64,000 bases of DNA, taken from Rhineura floridana (taxonomy: Eukaryota; Chordata; Lepidosauria; Squamata; Rhineuridae). The notes beneath the pieces were generated by a model. That model was not told the origin of the DNA. It was given only the letters and a program-made list of their open reading frames with translations, and searched no databases. Numbering within the stretch: the first letter of the stretch is position 1; every line of letters starts with the position of its first letter. Location of the stretch: contig NC_084482.1 of NCBI RefSeq assembly GCF_030035675.1, forward strand, positions 222,996,943 through 223,060,942. The letters are read 5' to 3'. Positions 22,090 to 36,000 of this stretch are shown here, one piece after another. Both the position numbers and the translations under genes were made by a program.

Positions 22090-23215
22090 GTAATAAGAGA
22101 TGAAGTTCTAGGTTTTAATAGACAAAATAAAAACTGAGAAATTGCTGGGTCCGGATGGCATCAACCAAGAGTCCTCAAAGAATTCAAGTGTGAGATTGCT
22201 ATCTTCTAACAAAAATATGTAACTTATCCCTTAGACCTGTCTCCATTGCTGAGGACTGGAAAGTGGCTGATGGTAATGCCAATCTTTATAAAGGGATTCA
22301 GGAGGGATTCCAGAAACTACAGGCGAGTTAGCTTAACCTCCGTTCCAGGAAAAATAACTAAGTATATAAAAGATCAAGCTGCTTGTTTCACTAAGCTATT
22401 AGAGTTCTTTGAGAGTGTCAACAAATATAGAGATAGAGGAGATCTGGTTGACATAGTATACTTGGACTTTTTGAAGAGCATTTGACAAAGTATCTCACAA
22501 AAAAAAATTCCTGAGTTAGCTTAGCAGTCATGGAATAAGAGGAGAGGTCCTCATGTGGGTCAGGAACTTGTTAAGTAGCAGGAAGCAGAGAGTAGGAATA
22601 AATTGACAGTTTTCCCTATGGAAAGCTGTAGAAAGTGCAGTCTCTCAAGGACTACTGTTGGGACCTGTGCTTTTTAACTTGTTCATAAATGATCTAGAGA
22701 TTGTGAAGAGATTGTAAGAGCTCCAAAAGGACCTCTCCAAACTGAGTGAATGGGCAATAAAATGGCAAATGCAATTTAATGTGAGCAAGTGTGAAACCAG
22801 GGCAAAAAATCTTAATTTCACATATACTCTCATGAGGTCTGAACTGGCAGTGATTGACCAGGAATGAGACCTTGGGGGTAATAGTGGATAGCTTGATGAA
22901 GATGTTGACACAGTGTGTGGCAGTTGTGAAAAAGACAAATTCCATGCTTGAGATCATTAGGAAAGGTATTGAAAATAAAACAGCCGATATCATAATGCCG
23001 TTGTATAAATCTATGGTGTGGCCGCATTTGGAATACTGTGTACAGTTCTGGTCGCCTCATCTCAAAAAGGGTATTATAGAGTTGGACAAGGTTCAGAAGA
23101 GGGCAACCAGAATGATCAAGGGGATGGAGCGACTCCCTTACGAGGAAAGGTTGCAGCATTTGGGGCTTTTTAATTTAGGGAAAAGGCAAGTCAGAGGTGG
23201 CATGATAACATTATG
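22090..23215 (+). mobile_element. CR1 LINE, broken copy directly upstream of gene C
   Basis: CR1 order is kept: an RNYRRVSLTSVPGKI-like block (22300-22360), a block near 22440-22500 matching the KAFDKV region, then IVDSLMKM...[19 protein letters not shown] to about 23200. Frame changes and stops occur between blocks. It is closely related to the copies at 21180 and 33925. It ends abruptly just before the block shared with gene B. Confidence 0.8.
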
Positions 23216-23254
23216 CATGGCATGGAGAGGAGATCTTGTTCTTGACCCTTGTGA

Positions 23255-23816
23255 GCATGTTTCCCCCCCCCCCAAGGTTAGTCATGTTCAGATGCCCCCT
23301 TTGTTCTCCATCTTACTGCAGTCTGGAGCCACATCTGGGAGTTTTTGCAAACATGTTTTTCTCCAGCCCTGCACCTGCCCTTGGACGCACATAAAGAGTT
23401 CAGGATTTTGCAATACTTGCAATACTGCTTCCCCTTATAATTATCAAAATCATGGTGATTTTTTTCATCTTCTCACCAAAACTCGAGGGATTGGTCCAAA
23501 GACTGGCTTTGAGTCCACTAAATAAACATCAGAAGCAAGAGCGACTTGACGTGACGCCCTGCATGTGAGCCAGAAAGAACTGGAGCATACATGCCATCAG
23601 TACCACAGAGAGCCTGGGCTGAGATTTAGGGCAGGTGAGGAGAACTGGGTGAGTGTGTGGTTGACTTACTACCATCCCCTTCAGATGTGAAGCCTTGGCT
23701 GGCCTCCGTCAGTGTTAGGGAAGCCTTGCAGAAAGCGTTTGCTTTCATCTAATGATTCTTCTAATTAGCTGAGGGGAGCAGCCACAACGGAGGTGGCTCT
23801 TCCAGGCAGACACAGC
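23255..23816 (+). promoter_or_regulatory. Upstream/5' UTR block of V2R gene C, conserved in gene B
   Basis: It aligns with 7375-7924 over its whole length up to the start codon. A TATA-like CATAAAG lies at about 23391. The role is inferred from position and conservation. Confidence 0.5.
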
Positions 23817-24025
23817 ATGGTCCTTCTTCTGCTGCTGCTGCTGCTGCCTTATGCAGACTGTGGGATGCTGAAGGCGAAATGCCCCTTGACTTTGGAGAGG
23901 GATGAAATAGATCCATTCAACTATTACAGGCCAGGAGACCACCTCATTGGCGGGGTCATCTCGGCCACAAGAGCTTTATTTCATCCACACGTCTTCAACG
24001 AGCCTCCCTTTACTCGCTTTTCCCA
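23817..24025 (+). CDS. V2R gene C exon 1 (signal peptide)
   Basis: The ATG was chosen to match gene B ([19 protein letters not shown]). An upstream in-frame ATG at 23793 would add eight residues before the hydrophobic core. The exon ends CCCA|GTAAGT, phase 2, as in B. Confidence 0.9.
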
Positions 24026-27000
24026 GTAAGTCACGTTGTGGGAATGGAGTTAACTGCTTCTCCACTCAGTATTGATTTCACAACCTCCAGTTATTCCCAA
24101 CGGCCAGGCTGTTTCCTGATCCTACTAAATTTCTGTCCTGGTTTGCCTTTTCAAAAGGGGAGATGCATCCATGCTAAGGCACCACTGATTGCTTAATCTG
24201 CCTTTTCAGATGTTGTCCCTGGTGAGGTCCTTTTTCAACTGTAAAGTATATTAGCATATGACAACGGCATAACTTTAACATACAGAACAAACACCAACTT
24301 TTCTTTATAGTCCTGTCTGAGACACAGGTCTGTAGCTAAAGTGCTTCTTTCTTGTAAGTGCAAAAGGCCAGGATATCCCCAACCCCCTCTTGCCCCAATG
24401 AAAAACTGCCTATTAAGTCAGCAAATGTTTCCCAATTGCTGCCTTTAGCTAGCAAAGTAGGATCAAATCCACTACGAAATTCAGCAACCGTAAGTTTTCG
24501 AAGAAGGAAACCATTATAAATCACTTCCAGATGACCTCTTTATCAAGCACTTGTCCAGATTTGTTTGCATTATACAATGTTACATCACGCAATAGTTATC
24601 CTACAATTTCTAATGCATTTCCCTATCACTGTTTCTTTCCTTAGAAGCAGGTTTAGTGTGCAAGGACTCAAATCCAATGGAGGATGAAGGATTAAGCATA
24701 CCTTTTAACCATAGTAAAAGATACTGGCATTCCTTTTGTTTAGATTAGACCTGAACCTTTGGCTGCTGCTTTCGATAAAAGCCTGGCATAGTTAGTTTGT
24801 TTATTCTTGGCCTATGGCCAAAAAGGCAAAATAAATAAACAAGAGAATTCCTTTTGACACTACACCTTATGCTGTTTAGCAAAATCTCTACTTATCTACC
24901 TGTAAATAAAGGAAACGAGTTTTTGCCTAGTTAAATCCTGACCATTTGCTTGTAGATTAAAGGGGCCAGGAGACACCACAGCACTCATAATAAAAATATC
25001 CCCTTTAAAACCTGAAATTTAGGACATCTCTACCAACAGCCTGTACATACAGGGTGGCAATATATTATGCCTTTTTGGTAGAGATGCCATATGTACAGCA
25101 TATAGTATGAGAACTTATTAGGAACTAAATTAAACCATCCTAATTTGCCTGATATTTGGTAAAAAGGGATGATACAAAACTTTGTTCTGTTAGGAAAATT
25201 GGATTAGCACTAAGGGAGAAATGATTGCTCAGCCTACATGGCTAGATCAGGGTGCTGTCCAGTGTTAAGTGATGTGGGGATTAGGACTTCAATCTTTCCC
25301 TCAGTGAAGACCTTGAAAAGAGAGGCATGAAGTAGCACAGGAGCTTAAGTGACCGGGTAATTACAGCACTTTAAAGTTAAAGAATTATCAGTAGCTTTTA
25401 ACAGCGGAAGTCTGTGAATGGTTGTAGAGGGTTGTAATGGTGAAAGCTTGTTGCCAGAGAAGGTGGAAGAGGTGAGATGGAAAGTGAAGAATTACAGCGA
25501 GAAAGTTATCTGGTGGCCACCATAAAAACATGATCGCCACAGGGTCATAGAGTCGCCATAAATCGTAATCCACTTGAAGGCACATAACAACAACAAAAAC
25601 AGGAAAGGCTGATTTTATGGTAGAGATGGAGGGGAAGATGGTTTGATGGAAGTTGGTTGATGGTCATGAGAAAGGGGAAAGTGTAAATGTTGAACCTGTG
25701 TGAGAGATTTTTTACTGCTTGTTTATTATTTGCATTATTATTAAATTTATATCCCACCCTTCCTCCCAGAAGGAGCCCAAGGTGGCAAACAAAACACTAA
25801 AAGTACTCTAAAACATCCTAAAAACAAAAGACTTTTAAAATATATTCAAACAAAACATCTAAGAAACATCTTTTTTTAAAAAAAAAAAACAGCTTCGAAA
25901 ACATCTTAAAAAACAATTTCCAACACAGACTGGGATAAGGTCTCTACTTAAAAGACTTGTTGCAAGAGGAAGGTCTTCAGTTTCTGAATTGTGTGTTTGT
26001 GTGTGACTGAATAGCTTGCGGGAAAGAATGTGTGCCAGAAGGATGGTTACTGAAAATGAATTTTCAGTTAGAGGGGAGAAATCTTGGTTGTTTGTCCCAC
26101 CGCACGTCATTCTTCTACCTCTCTTTAAGTTTGTTTAAGCTAACTTTGTGTCTGACCACAAAGGACTAACATGTATTTTGTGTATGTGGCTCAAACAGTT
26201 GAAAGTATTTTCGACCCCCTTAGGCTTCCTTTGTTCTCTAATTCCCTCCCTTAATAAATTTATGTTTTCAAGAGACATTTGCAGTTCGAAGTTAGAGCAG
26301 GCTGTGGTCATCTGAGTTTAACCCCCCCCCCGAGCTATAAAACAGACTCCTTAAGAAATCAGTCACTCAAAAATCTAGGCTAATGTGAAAAGGTTTCATT
26401 TACAACCCATTTTTACAAGCTTTGGCAAATTTTGTAAGGAAAAGTTAGAAAAGTGGGAACCCTTTTTTACTTTTTTTTTAAGATTGTTTGGTATCAATAC
26501 TAATGTCAGAAAAGAAAAATATTTGGAAGTTAACTAAACGTCCTGAAGGTTCTTTCTTTCATAAAGGCTATAAAACTGCATACAGGGTATAAAACCTTTT
26601 CTGAAGGTGCTAGCTCCCTGGTAATTGTTTTACATTTGTTTGTAAAATATACAAAATACCTGTCAGGTATGCTTTAAATTGGATTCCTGCACTGAGCAGA
26701 GGGATGGCCTTGATGGCCTTATAGGAGCCTTCCAATTCTGCTACTCTATAATTCTATGAATCAGCAAGAGGGGAGGTGTCCCAGAGAGGCAGCAAGCCTT
26801 GGAGAGAGATTTTTGAAGGGCAAGGGTCACATGTATTTTCAGCTATTAGACATGGGAGGGTCCATGATTTTAGCCTGTGTGTACTGCTGCATGAATATTC
26901 GCAACTGCTGTAATTTCACTTGATCTGCAGTCTGCAACAACACAGGAATGTACTCCAATCTCCAGGGTTGTCGAAAGTTATCCACTCTCAACTTTAAACA

Positions 27001-30000
27001 GCTCCCTAACACACACAAACAGAGAGGGAGAGAGGGAGAGAAACAAACAGCAACTAGACTATATCTCATGCCTATGAAAAATGTGGCACAAAGCAGGCTT
27101 CCTCCACCTTCGGTCCCCAGATGTAGTTGGACTACAACTCCCATCAGCCCCAGCCAGTTTACACAATGGCCAGGGATTATGGGAGCAGTAGTCCAACAAC
27201 CTGGTGATGCAAGGTATAGAGTACATAGAAGTCAGACACTGTGGCCAGGAAAATGGAATGTCTGGAATATGGAATGCTGGGGAAAGGGAGAGTCATGGCA
27301 ACTGGTGCTGGGAAACAGATGCTAGGGGCTTGAAAGAGATCTGCTGGGGAAAGAAAGTGTGGGAGAGGATTATGGGGAAAAGCTGGGTCCTAGAAGGAAG
27401 GAAAGGACAGGGAAAGACCAAACAGCTTCACAGCCAAGAGGCTGGATAAAGACCGCCTCTCAATAATCGTGAGGCAGAAGTGCTGTGAGGGGCAGGCAGG
27501 TACCATTTTGTTTATGACATTTGTGTGGCATCCCATGAACAGGAAATTCTCACAGGAAATTACAATACATAAGTAAAAAACCCAGTACAATGGATTCAAA
27601 TTACAGGAAGCCAGATTTGAACTGAACATCAGGAAAAACTTGCTAACTGTTAAAGCAGTACGACAATGGAACCAATGACCTTGGGAGGTGGTGGACTCTC
27701 CAGCACTGGAGGCCTTCAAAGGGCAGCTGGACAGCCACCTGTCGGGGATACTTTAAGTCGAATTCCTGATACGCCTTCGATTATGACTTACGGTGACCCT
27801 GTGAATCAGTGACTTCCAGTAGCATCTGTTATAAATGTTTGGCCTTCCTCTTTTTCTACTTTCTTCTGGTTTCCCCAGCATTTCTGTCTTTTCTAATGAA
27901 AAGACTAAGATGCATCCAGACTCAGAAGAAGGCAGTGGTAAACCACCTCTGAATACCTCTTGCCATGAAAACCCTATGAATAGACATGTCGATTAACCAG
28001 CACAAAATATTCTGCACCTCCTCTTTCACATGGAACATCAGGAAGAACTTCCCAACTGTTAGAGCAGTACGATAATGGAACCAATGACCTAGGGAGAGGG
28101 TGGGCTCTCCAGCAATGGAGGCCTTCAAGAGGCAGCTGGACAGCCACCTGTTGGGTCTGCTTTAATTTGGATTCCAGCATTGAGCAGGGGTTGGCCTCAA
28201 TGGCCTTAGAGGCCCCTTCCAACTCTACAATTCTGTGATTAAGTTATGAGTACCGACACCTCATTTTTTACCAAAAAAGCACTGGATATATGTTTTTATT
28301 TACATATATGCACAACCTCAGTGTAAGGGGGTTCATCTCTCAGCATTAACACTCCAACAGACCTTGCTCCCCTAGGACTTCTTCAAGGACACCTCCCCAA
28401 AAAGCCTATAGCTTTGGATTCATCACAGAAAGCAAGTCAATCCTCTGTGTCATTCCAACTGCAGAGGAGACTAGCCCTTACTAGCCCCTGACCTATTCTG
28501 CTCCTGGTCGTAGGATGATATGGCTACCAGCCAGGCAAGAGGGAAAGGCCTACCCACTCCTTCTGGAGACATTGCAAGCTTCTTGTTTCTATAGCAACAC
28601 ATCTGCACGTGAAAAGAAAAGATGCTTAACAGCCTGAGCTAGGGCCATTAACTTAAGACAGAGACTGGTTTGACCACTTCAGCAGAGAGCTGTAGGACTT
28701 CTGGGAAGTGCTGAAGGACTTGGGTGCCCCTCCCTCTTGAAACTGGATGCGGGATCAGGATCTGTTGGGGTGTTAATGCAGACTCAGCCTGCGCATATGT
28801 GAAAATAAGCCATATATCACAAAATGTCACAAACCTCCAGTAACTTTGCTCCAGAAGAACAACTCTTGGGAAAAAGCCAATGTGGCTACACGGAAGACTG
28901 GTGGAGGAGGTAAAAGTAAAAAAGAGAATGTATAAAGAATGGAAGGAAGGACGCATCACCAAGGAAGAGTACCGACGAGCGGCTCGGGCTTGCAGGAATA
29001 GCGTAAGGAAAGCTAAAACCCAGAATGAGCTGAGGCTGGCGAGGGAAGCGAGGAACAACAAAAAGGGGGTTTTCAGATATGTTCGAAGCAAGAGAAAGAC
29101 CAAGGAAATGGTGGGACTGCTGCTCAATGAGGATGGCAAAATGTTGACAGATAACGAGGAAAAAGCAGAACTGCTCAACGCCTATTTTGCCTCTGTTTTC
29201 TCCCAAAAAGGGAACAGTGTGCAACCTTGCATCGGTAGCAATCTGAGTAAGGGGTTGGGATTGCAGTTTGAGATTGATAAGGAGATAGTCAGGAAATACC
29301 TAGTTAACCTAAATGAGTTCAAATCTCCAGGGCCTGATGAACTGCATCCCAGAGTATTGAAGGAACTTGCGGATGTACTCTTGGAACCTCTTGCCATCAT
29401 CTTTGAGAAATCCTGGAGAACGGGAGAGGTGCCGGAGGATTGGAGATGGGCAAACGTCGTCCCGCTCTTTAAAAAGGGTAAAAAAGAAGATCCGGGGAAT
29501 TACAGGCCAGTCAGTCTGACTTCAATACCGGGAAAGATATTAGAACGGATAATAAAAGAGTCCATTGGCAACTATCTAGATGACAATGCTGTGATTAGAA
29601 GGAGCCAGCATGGGTCAAGAAAAAATCCTGTCAAACTAATCTCATCTCCTTTTTTGATCAGGTCACTAGCCTAGTAGATGGTGGGAATGCTGTAGATGTC
29701 ATCTATCTAGATTTCAGCAAAGCGTTTGACAAAGTCCCCCACGACCTTTTGATTAGCAAACTAGTCAAATGAGGACTACATGGAAATACTGTCAGGTGGA
29801 TTCACAACTGGTTGGAAAACCGTACTCAAAGAGTGGTCGTCGGTGGCTCTGCTTCAGACTGGAAGGAGGTCTCGAGTGGAGTGCCACAGGGTTCTGTCCT
29901 GGGGCCGATACTCTTCAACATTTTTATCAATGACTTAGATGATGGGGTGGAGGGAAGCCTTATGAAGTTTGCGGATGATACGAAACTGGGAGGGATAGCT

Positions 30001-33000
30001 AACACAATGGAAGACAGGAATAAAATCCAAAGGGACCTGGATAGACTAGAAAATTGGGCTGAAATTAATAAAATGACATTCAATAGACAAATGCAGGATT
30101 CTGCATTTAGGCCACAAAAACAAAATGCACGGGTACAGGATGGGAAATACCCGACTTAGCAGTAGTGCGTGTGAGAAGGACCTTGGAATTGTAGTGGATT
30201 GCAAGTTGAACATGACCCAGCAGTGTGATGCTGCAGCAAAAAAGGCAAACACGGTTTTGGGCTGCATAAACAGAGCTATAGTTTCCAGGTCGAGGGAAGT
30301 AATAGTCCCACTATATTCTGCATTAGTCAGGCCTCATCTGGAATACTGCGTTCAGTTCTGGGCGCCTCATTTTAAGAAAGATAAAGACAAGTTGGAGCGG
30401 GTTCAGAAGAGGGCGACGAGGATGATAGCCGGTATGGAGAACAAGTCTTATGAGGAAAGGTTGAAGGAACTTGGCACGTTCAGTCTGGTGAAGAGAAGGC
30501 TGAGGGGCGACATGATTGCACTCTTTAAGTACCTGAAGGGCTGTCACAGAGGGTAGGACTAGGTCTAATGGTTTTAAGTTGCAGGAGCGTAGATTCAGAT
30601 TGGACATTAGAAGGAACTTCTTGACAATAAGGGCAGTTTGGCAATGGAACCGACTGCCTAGGGAGGTGGTGGGATCCCCTTCGCTGGATGTCTTCAAGCA
30701 GAGGCTGGACAGCTATCTGCGGGAGATGTCTAGCTGTGGATTTCCTGCTGTGAGCAGGGGGTTGGACTCGATGGCCTACAAGGCCCCTTCCAACTCTATG
30801 ATTCTATGATTCTATTTCCCCGACCCTGACAGCATTACGTGAGAACTGGCTGTTGAGCTTGTGGTTTTGGCTCTGGAATCAGTGTTAGTAAAAGTAAAGC
30901 TGTAGTAATTAAATCTAGAGCTTTATATTGTAGGTAAAAAACTTGTTTAAAAAAAAGAGCCAGATTTGAATCAGATATGTTCATTGAATGCGGGATGGTG
31001 ATGCTCTGTGTATATTTTTGCAGGAAAGCAGCCACAAAGTACTGGCAGGTCCTCTCCTTCCTGTTTGCCATTCAGGATATTAATGGGAATCCTGAGCTCT
31101 TACCCAACATCACCCTGGGCTACAGCATCCACGACAACTTTTTTCATGGAAGGTTGACGTACAATGCTTTATTAGACTTGCTAACTACTGGGAAGGCAAA
31201 TGTTCCAAACTACAACCGTGAAGGATGGAGTAATCTGTTGGCTGTTCTTGAAGGGGCTGATTCTCAAAACTCCATCCAGATTTCAAGCTTGTTGGGCATC
31301 TATAAAATCCCACAGGTAGGAATGGAGAGGGGCTGGGACATTTGCTAGATGAGCCAAATTGCAGACAAGGGCCTGACCTGGCCACTGTCCAAAGCTGGCC
31401 TTGCACATACTTATATTAAGAGAAGTTCACATTAAAATGCTGATTAATTTTCATGAGAACTTTAAAAAAGATAAATTCACAAAGTGATGTGGAAATGTGA
31501 AGTGAATTATAAATATTAGAAATTGAGAGAAACCAAAATTGACGTATTTGTCCATCTGTATTGTTGACACAATGTCATCCTCATCAAAATAAGATGTGTG
31601 ACATCAAGATATTGAATAAAATTACAAGTTACAAACAATTATTGTTTGGAGGGGGCAATTCAGACAACAGAGATCTTTCAAGAGAATTGGATACTGTTTA
31701 TTTTCTATCGGAATCAACTAATACCGATAAAATGACTATTGGAGTCATAGTGTCTTTGGGATTGCAGCTTTAAATGTCTTTTTTAAAATAACTATTCAAT
31801 GAATTAAAAAGGGAGACATGGTCAATGAGGGCCAATAACCAGCACAGATGCCCTTTTAAGCAAGCAACAGAAAAGCTGGCATGGACACATGGGTTGCGGT
31901 GCTCTCTTTGATAATACTAATACATGCATCCCAATCTCTGAATGGTGTGACACTTCTAGGGGTTCCTGCACTTACTCAGGGTTCTGATTCCTTGGAATGA
32001 AGGTCAGCAGAGTCTGTGGTCTCTTATAGGATATACGGTTTCATATATACAACCTGAGCATAAGATGGAAGGGCTCACAGCATTAACACTCCAAGAGATC
32101 TTGTTAGGCTTCTAGGGGAGGCTTCCTAAAGCCATAGCTCTGGATTCAGCAGCACAGAGAGCGAGGCAAGTCTCTTTGTGTCTTTTTGAACTCTGAGCTC
32201 CACATCAGGCTAAAAGACAAAATCTACCTCCTGCCCCAACCAGGTGACAGGGAGAGCCACCCTTGTTCTTATGGCAACACATTTGCTTTGAATCAGGTCT
32301 TCAGACATGTAAATCAGCTCCATCAACTTAACAAAGAAATTGGTTTGACAAGTTCAGCAGATTTCTCTACTATAGAATTACAGGCTTGGAGGATACCCAC
32401 AGACATCATCTGGATCAACCCCTGAATCCTATAATGATACCTTTCCTTCCCTTTGTGTCAAAGGGAGATCCCATGCACTCTTTTCCTGCCTCTGTATATG
32501 TGTGTGTGCATAAAAGGGGAATGGAACATCTGTGGTACAGGTGGCTACAGCCCTAAATGTTTGGGAAAGTGGGCATGTTTCCCAAGAGCGAAACTTTAAA
32601 GTTTTTTTTAATTCATTTAAGGCATTTATAATCCACTTAATATTTCAGAATTCTCCAAGTGGTGTAAAACATTAAAAAGCAACAAAACCATTAAAACAAA
32701 AATGCAGTCTGAAACCCATGGAACAGCAATATAAAATCATATAAAAACAGGGATGTAGGGTTATTCATATAAATAAAAACAGGGTGTGTTCCTATGTTTT
32801 CAAGGAATTCCTGTGCAAAACACTATGTCTTTACAAGGGAAATATTTGCTATTTTGGGTAACAATAATTGGGCTTTCTTATTCCTTTCCTTGCCAGGTCA
32901 GTTATGCTTTTGTCTCTCCTGTTCTGAGTGATAAGACCCAGTTCCCTTTTTTCTATCGGGTGGTTCCCAGAGAAGAATTCCAGTACCCAGGGATTGTCAA

Positions 33001-36000
33001 GCTGCTCCTGCACTTCAGGTGGACGTTTGTTGGTCTCATTGCTCCAGACACTGACAATGGAGAGAAGTTCCTGAAGACCTTGACGCCTCTGCTCATCAGG
33101 AGTGGCATCTGTGTTGCCATCTCAGAAAGCTTCCCACAATTTAATAAGAATCAAGTCGATATCAATCTTTTTGCATTTGAAAAGTGGAGACAAGTCAATG
33201 TATTTGTTTACTACGTAGAGACTAGCTATATCTTTGTGGGACTGTTATTTATGGTAAAAATATTTGACACAATAATAAAACCTATTGTAGGGAATGTCTT
33301 GATCACAACAGCTATGTGGGACATCTCCATGGACTTAATGTACAGTGGCTTATCTTTCCAATGTATCCATGGCATTTTTTCCTTCTTGATTGAGACAAAT
33401 AAAAAGGCAACATATGATGAGTTTCTACCCTTTTTCATTGCTATGAAGCAATTTGGGGAGAAATCTTTTAATTGCTCCTATTTAGAGCATGCACTGTCGG
33501 TGAAAGGCTGGACAAGATGCAGAGAGAGAGAGGATCTGGAGATGATGCCTCAAGACAAACTGGAAAGAACCCTCTCTCTAGACAGCTACAGGATTTATCG
33601 CAGTATCCAAGCCACGGCCCGTGCGTTAAAAGCTGCGTATTCATCTCAGTCTAAGTGGAGGGCAATGGAGGGTGGCAACAGGATGGACGTTCAAAGGCTA
33701 CAGCCATGGCAGGTATTTCCTTTTCAAACACAGATATCTGTGCTGAACATGACAACTGAATGTATAATTCCAGAATCATTGTGCAATTAGGCGCTGAGAA
33801 AATATTAAATGTAGTGGGGCGGTGCAATTTTGCAAACACAGTTGTAGAACAGCCTGAATTGGTCCCTCTTTGTGTCCCCTTGTACTGGCTTCAGAGGACA
33901 CAGCCCCTCTGGTAACAGCCCCCATCAATGTAAACAAATGTAAAGAAATGCATACTGGAGCAAAAACCCCCTTAATTCCCCATATATGCTCATGGGGTCT
34001 GAACTGGCAGTGACTGACCAGGAACAAGACCCTGGGGCTGCAGTGGATGGCTTGATGATGATGATGATAATTTAATCAAATAATCAATTAATCAATTAAA
34101 TTTATATCCTGCCCTTCCTCCCAGAAGGAGCACAGAGCAGCAAACAAAACACTGAAAACACTCTACAACATCTTAAAAACAGACTTTAAAATATATTAAA
34201 GCAAAACATCTTAAAAAACTCCTTTTAAAAAATGCTTTGAGAATGCTTTAAAAAGCCATTCCAACGCAGACACAGACGGGATAAGGTCTCTACTTCAGAG
34301 GCTTGTTGAAAGAGGAAGGTCTTCAGTAGGTGCCAAAAAGATAACAGAGATGGTGCCTGTCTAATATTTAACGGGAAGATGTCGACCCAATGTGCAGCAG
34401 CTGTGAAAAATCAAATTCCTTGCTAAGGATCATTAGGAAAGGTATTGAAAATAAAACTGCCGATATCATAATGCCATTGTATAAATCTATGGTGTGGCCA
34501 TATTTGGAATACAGTTCTGGTTGCCTCACCTCAAAAAGGATATTGTAGAGTTGTCAAAGGTTCAGGAAAGGGCAACCAGAATGATCAAGATGATGGAGCA
34601 ACTCCCCTCTGAGGAGACAAGATTGCAGCATTTGGGGCTTTTTAGCTTAGCATAAAGGAGAGTCGTAACTGACTTGAAGGAACATAACAACAAAACTGCT
34701 TTTCATTTATTAAGCAGTTTATAAATCTTGTTAAATAAATAAAAACAGGTGTGTACTGATTTTTATTTTTATTTTTTTTTAAAAAAAACCTTTTTCACGT
34801 TATATATAGCAGGGTTTCCTGCATCTGTATTTATAGAGAACAGAGAACAGCTGTTTGTCAGGAATATTTTTTAATCAGCTTCCACAATTTGATGCTGAGG
34901 AAAGAAATTCCAATTTATGTCCCACCTATATTATAAAACTATAGTTTTTAATAGTACAACTTATGCTGGCCTAGCCAAAAGTCTCGTTTATTTCACTGGG
35001 ACATATTCTAAGATAAGTGTGTACAGGATGGAAGACTTAGACTTACTTACCTGGGAGTAAATCCCATTGAATTCAAAGTAGCAAAGATTTTAAAAGACAC
35101 TTAATTACCAGCTAGGTGTCAGAGGAGATCCAAGCATTTAAATGGGCAGATTTGGATAGCCAGTGTGGTTTACATATTTTGAATGATGCTCTTTTGTCTG
35201 CCATTACAGCTCCACCCTTTTCTGAGGAGCTCCCAGTTCTATAATTCTTCCATAGACAGAGTGTATTTGGATGAGAATGGGGAGCTGGCGGCCGATGTGG
35301 ACATTGTGAACTGGGTGGTGTTTCCCAATAAGTCTGTCATCAGGGTGAAGTTTGGGAGTTTATACAGACAGGGGTTCCCAGACCTAAAATGCACCATTGA
35401 CCAGGATGCCATTGTGTGGCCGAAATGGCTCAACCAGGTGGGGGAAGATCACATCTTTCATTCCATTGCATCTCCTCACCTTAAGCTCTAACCAGTGTAC
35501 TATGCTTTGTGTGGGGCTGCCTCTGAATACCTGTCAACTCCAATGTTCAGCATTTTAAGAGCTAGCAGTGGCTCCCCATGAAAATGTTGTATGTTTCAGC
35601 TTTTTTGGGGGGGAGGGAATCAAATTTCTCATTACATTTTCAATGAGGTTGCTTACTTTAGTAACCCGGTGACCAAGATTTTCCCTACCCCCTGCTATAT
35701 TTAAACTGCAAAAATCCTTATATCTGTAGAACAGTGAGATTTCCACATTTTCCTTGATGCTCCTTGTCTTTATGCTTAGACCCTGCCTCCTTCCAGGTGT
35801 GTGGAAAGCTGCCAGCCTGGATTTGTCAAGGTGGTTCAGGAAGGGAAGCCACTTTGCTGCTACGACTGCGTTCCCTGCGCAGAAGGGACCATCTCCACTC
35901 TGGAAGGTGGGTGACTCCAGTGGAAAGGGGCACCCTGTGGGAAAAGGTGGACTCAGATTAGGGACAGACAAGAATTCTGCTGAAGTTGGCTTTACAGTAG

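Noticed and set aside
28880-30809. Long open frames that could be taken for a host gene
   Set aside because: They carry CR1 reverse-transcriptase motifs, are in several frames, and end in the CR1 tail.
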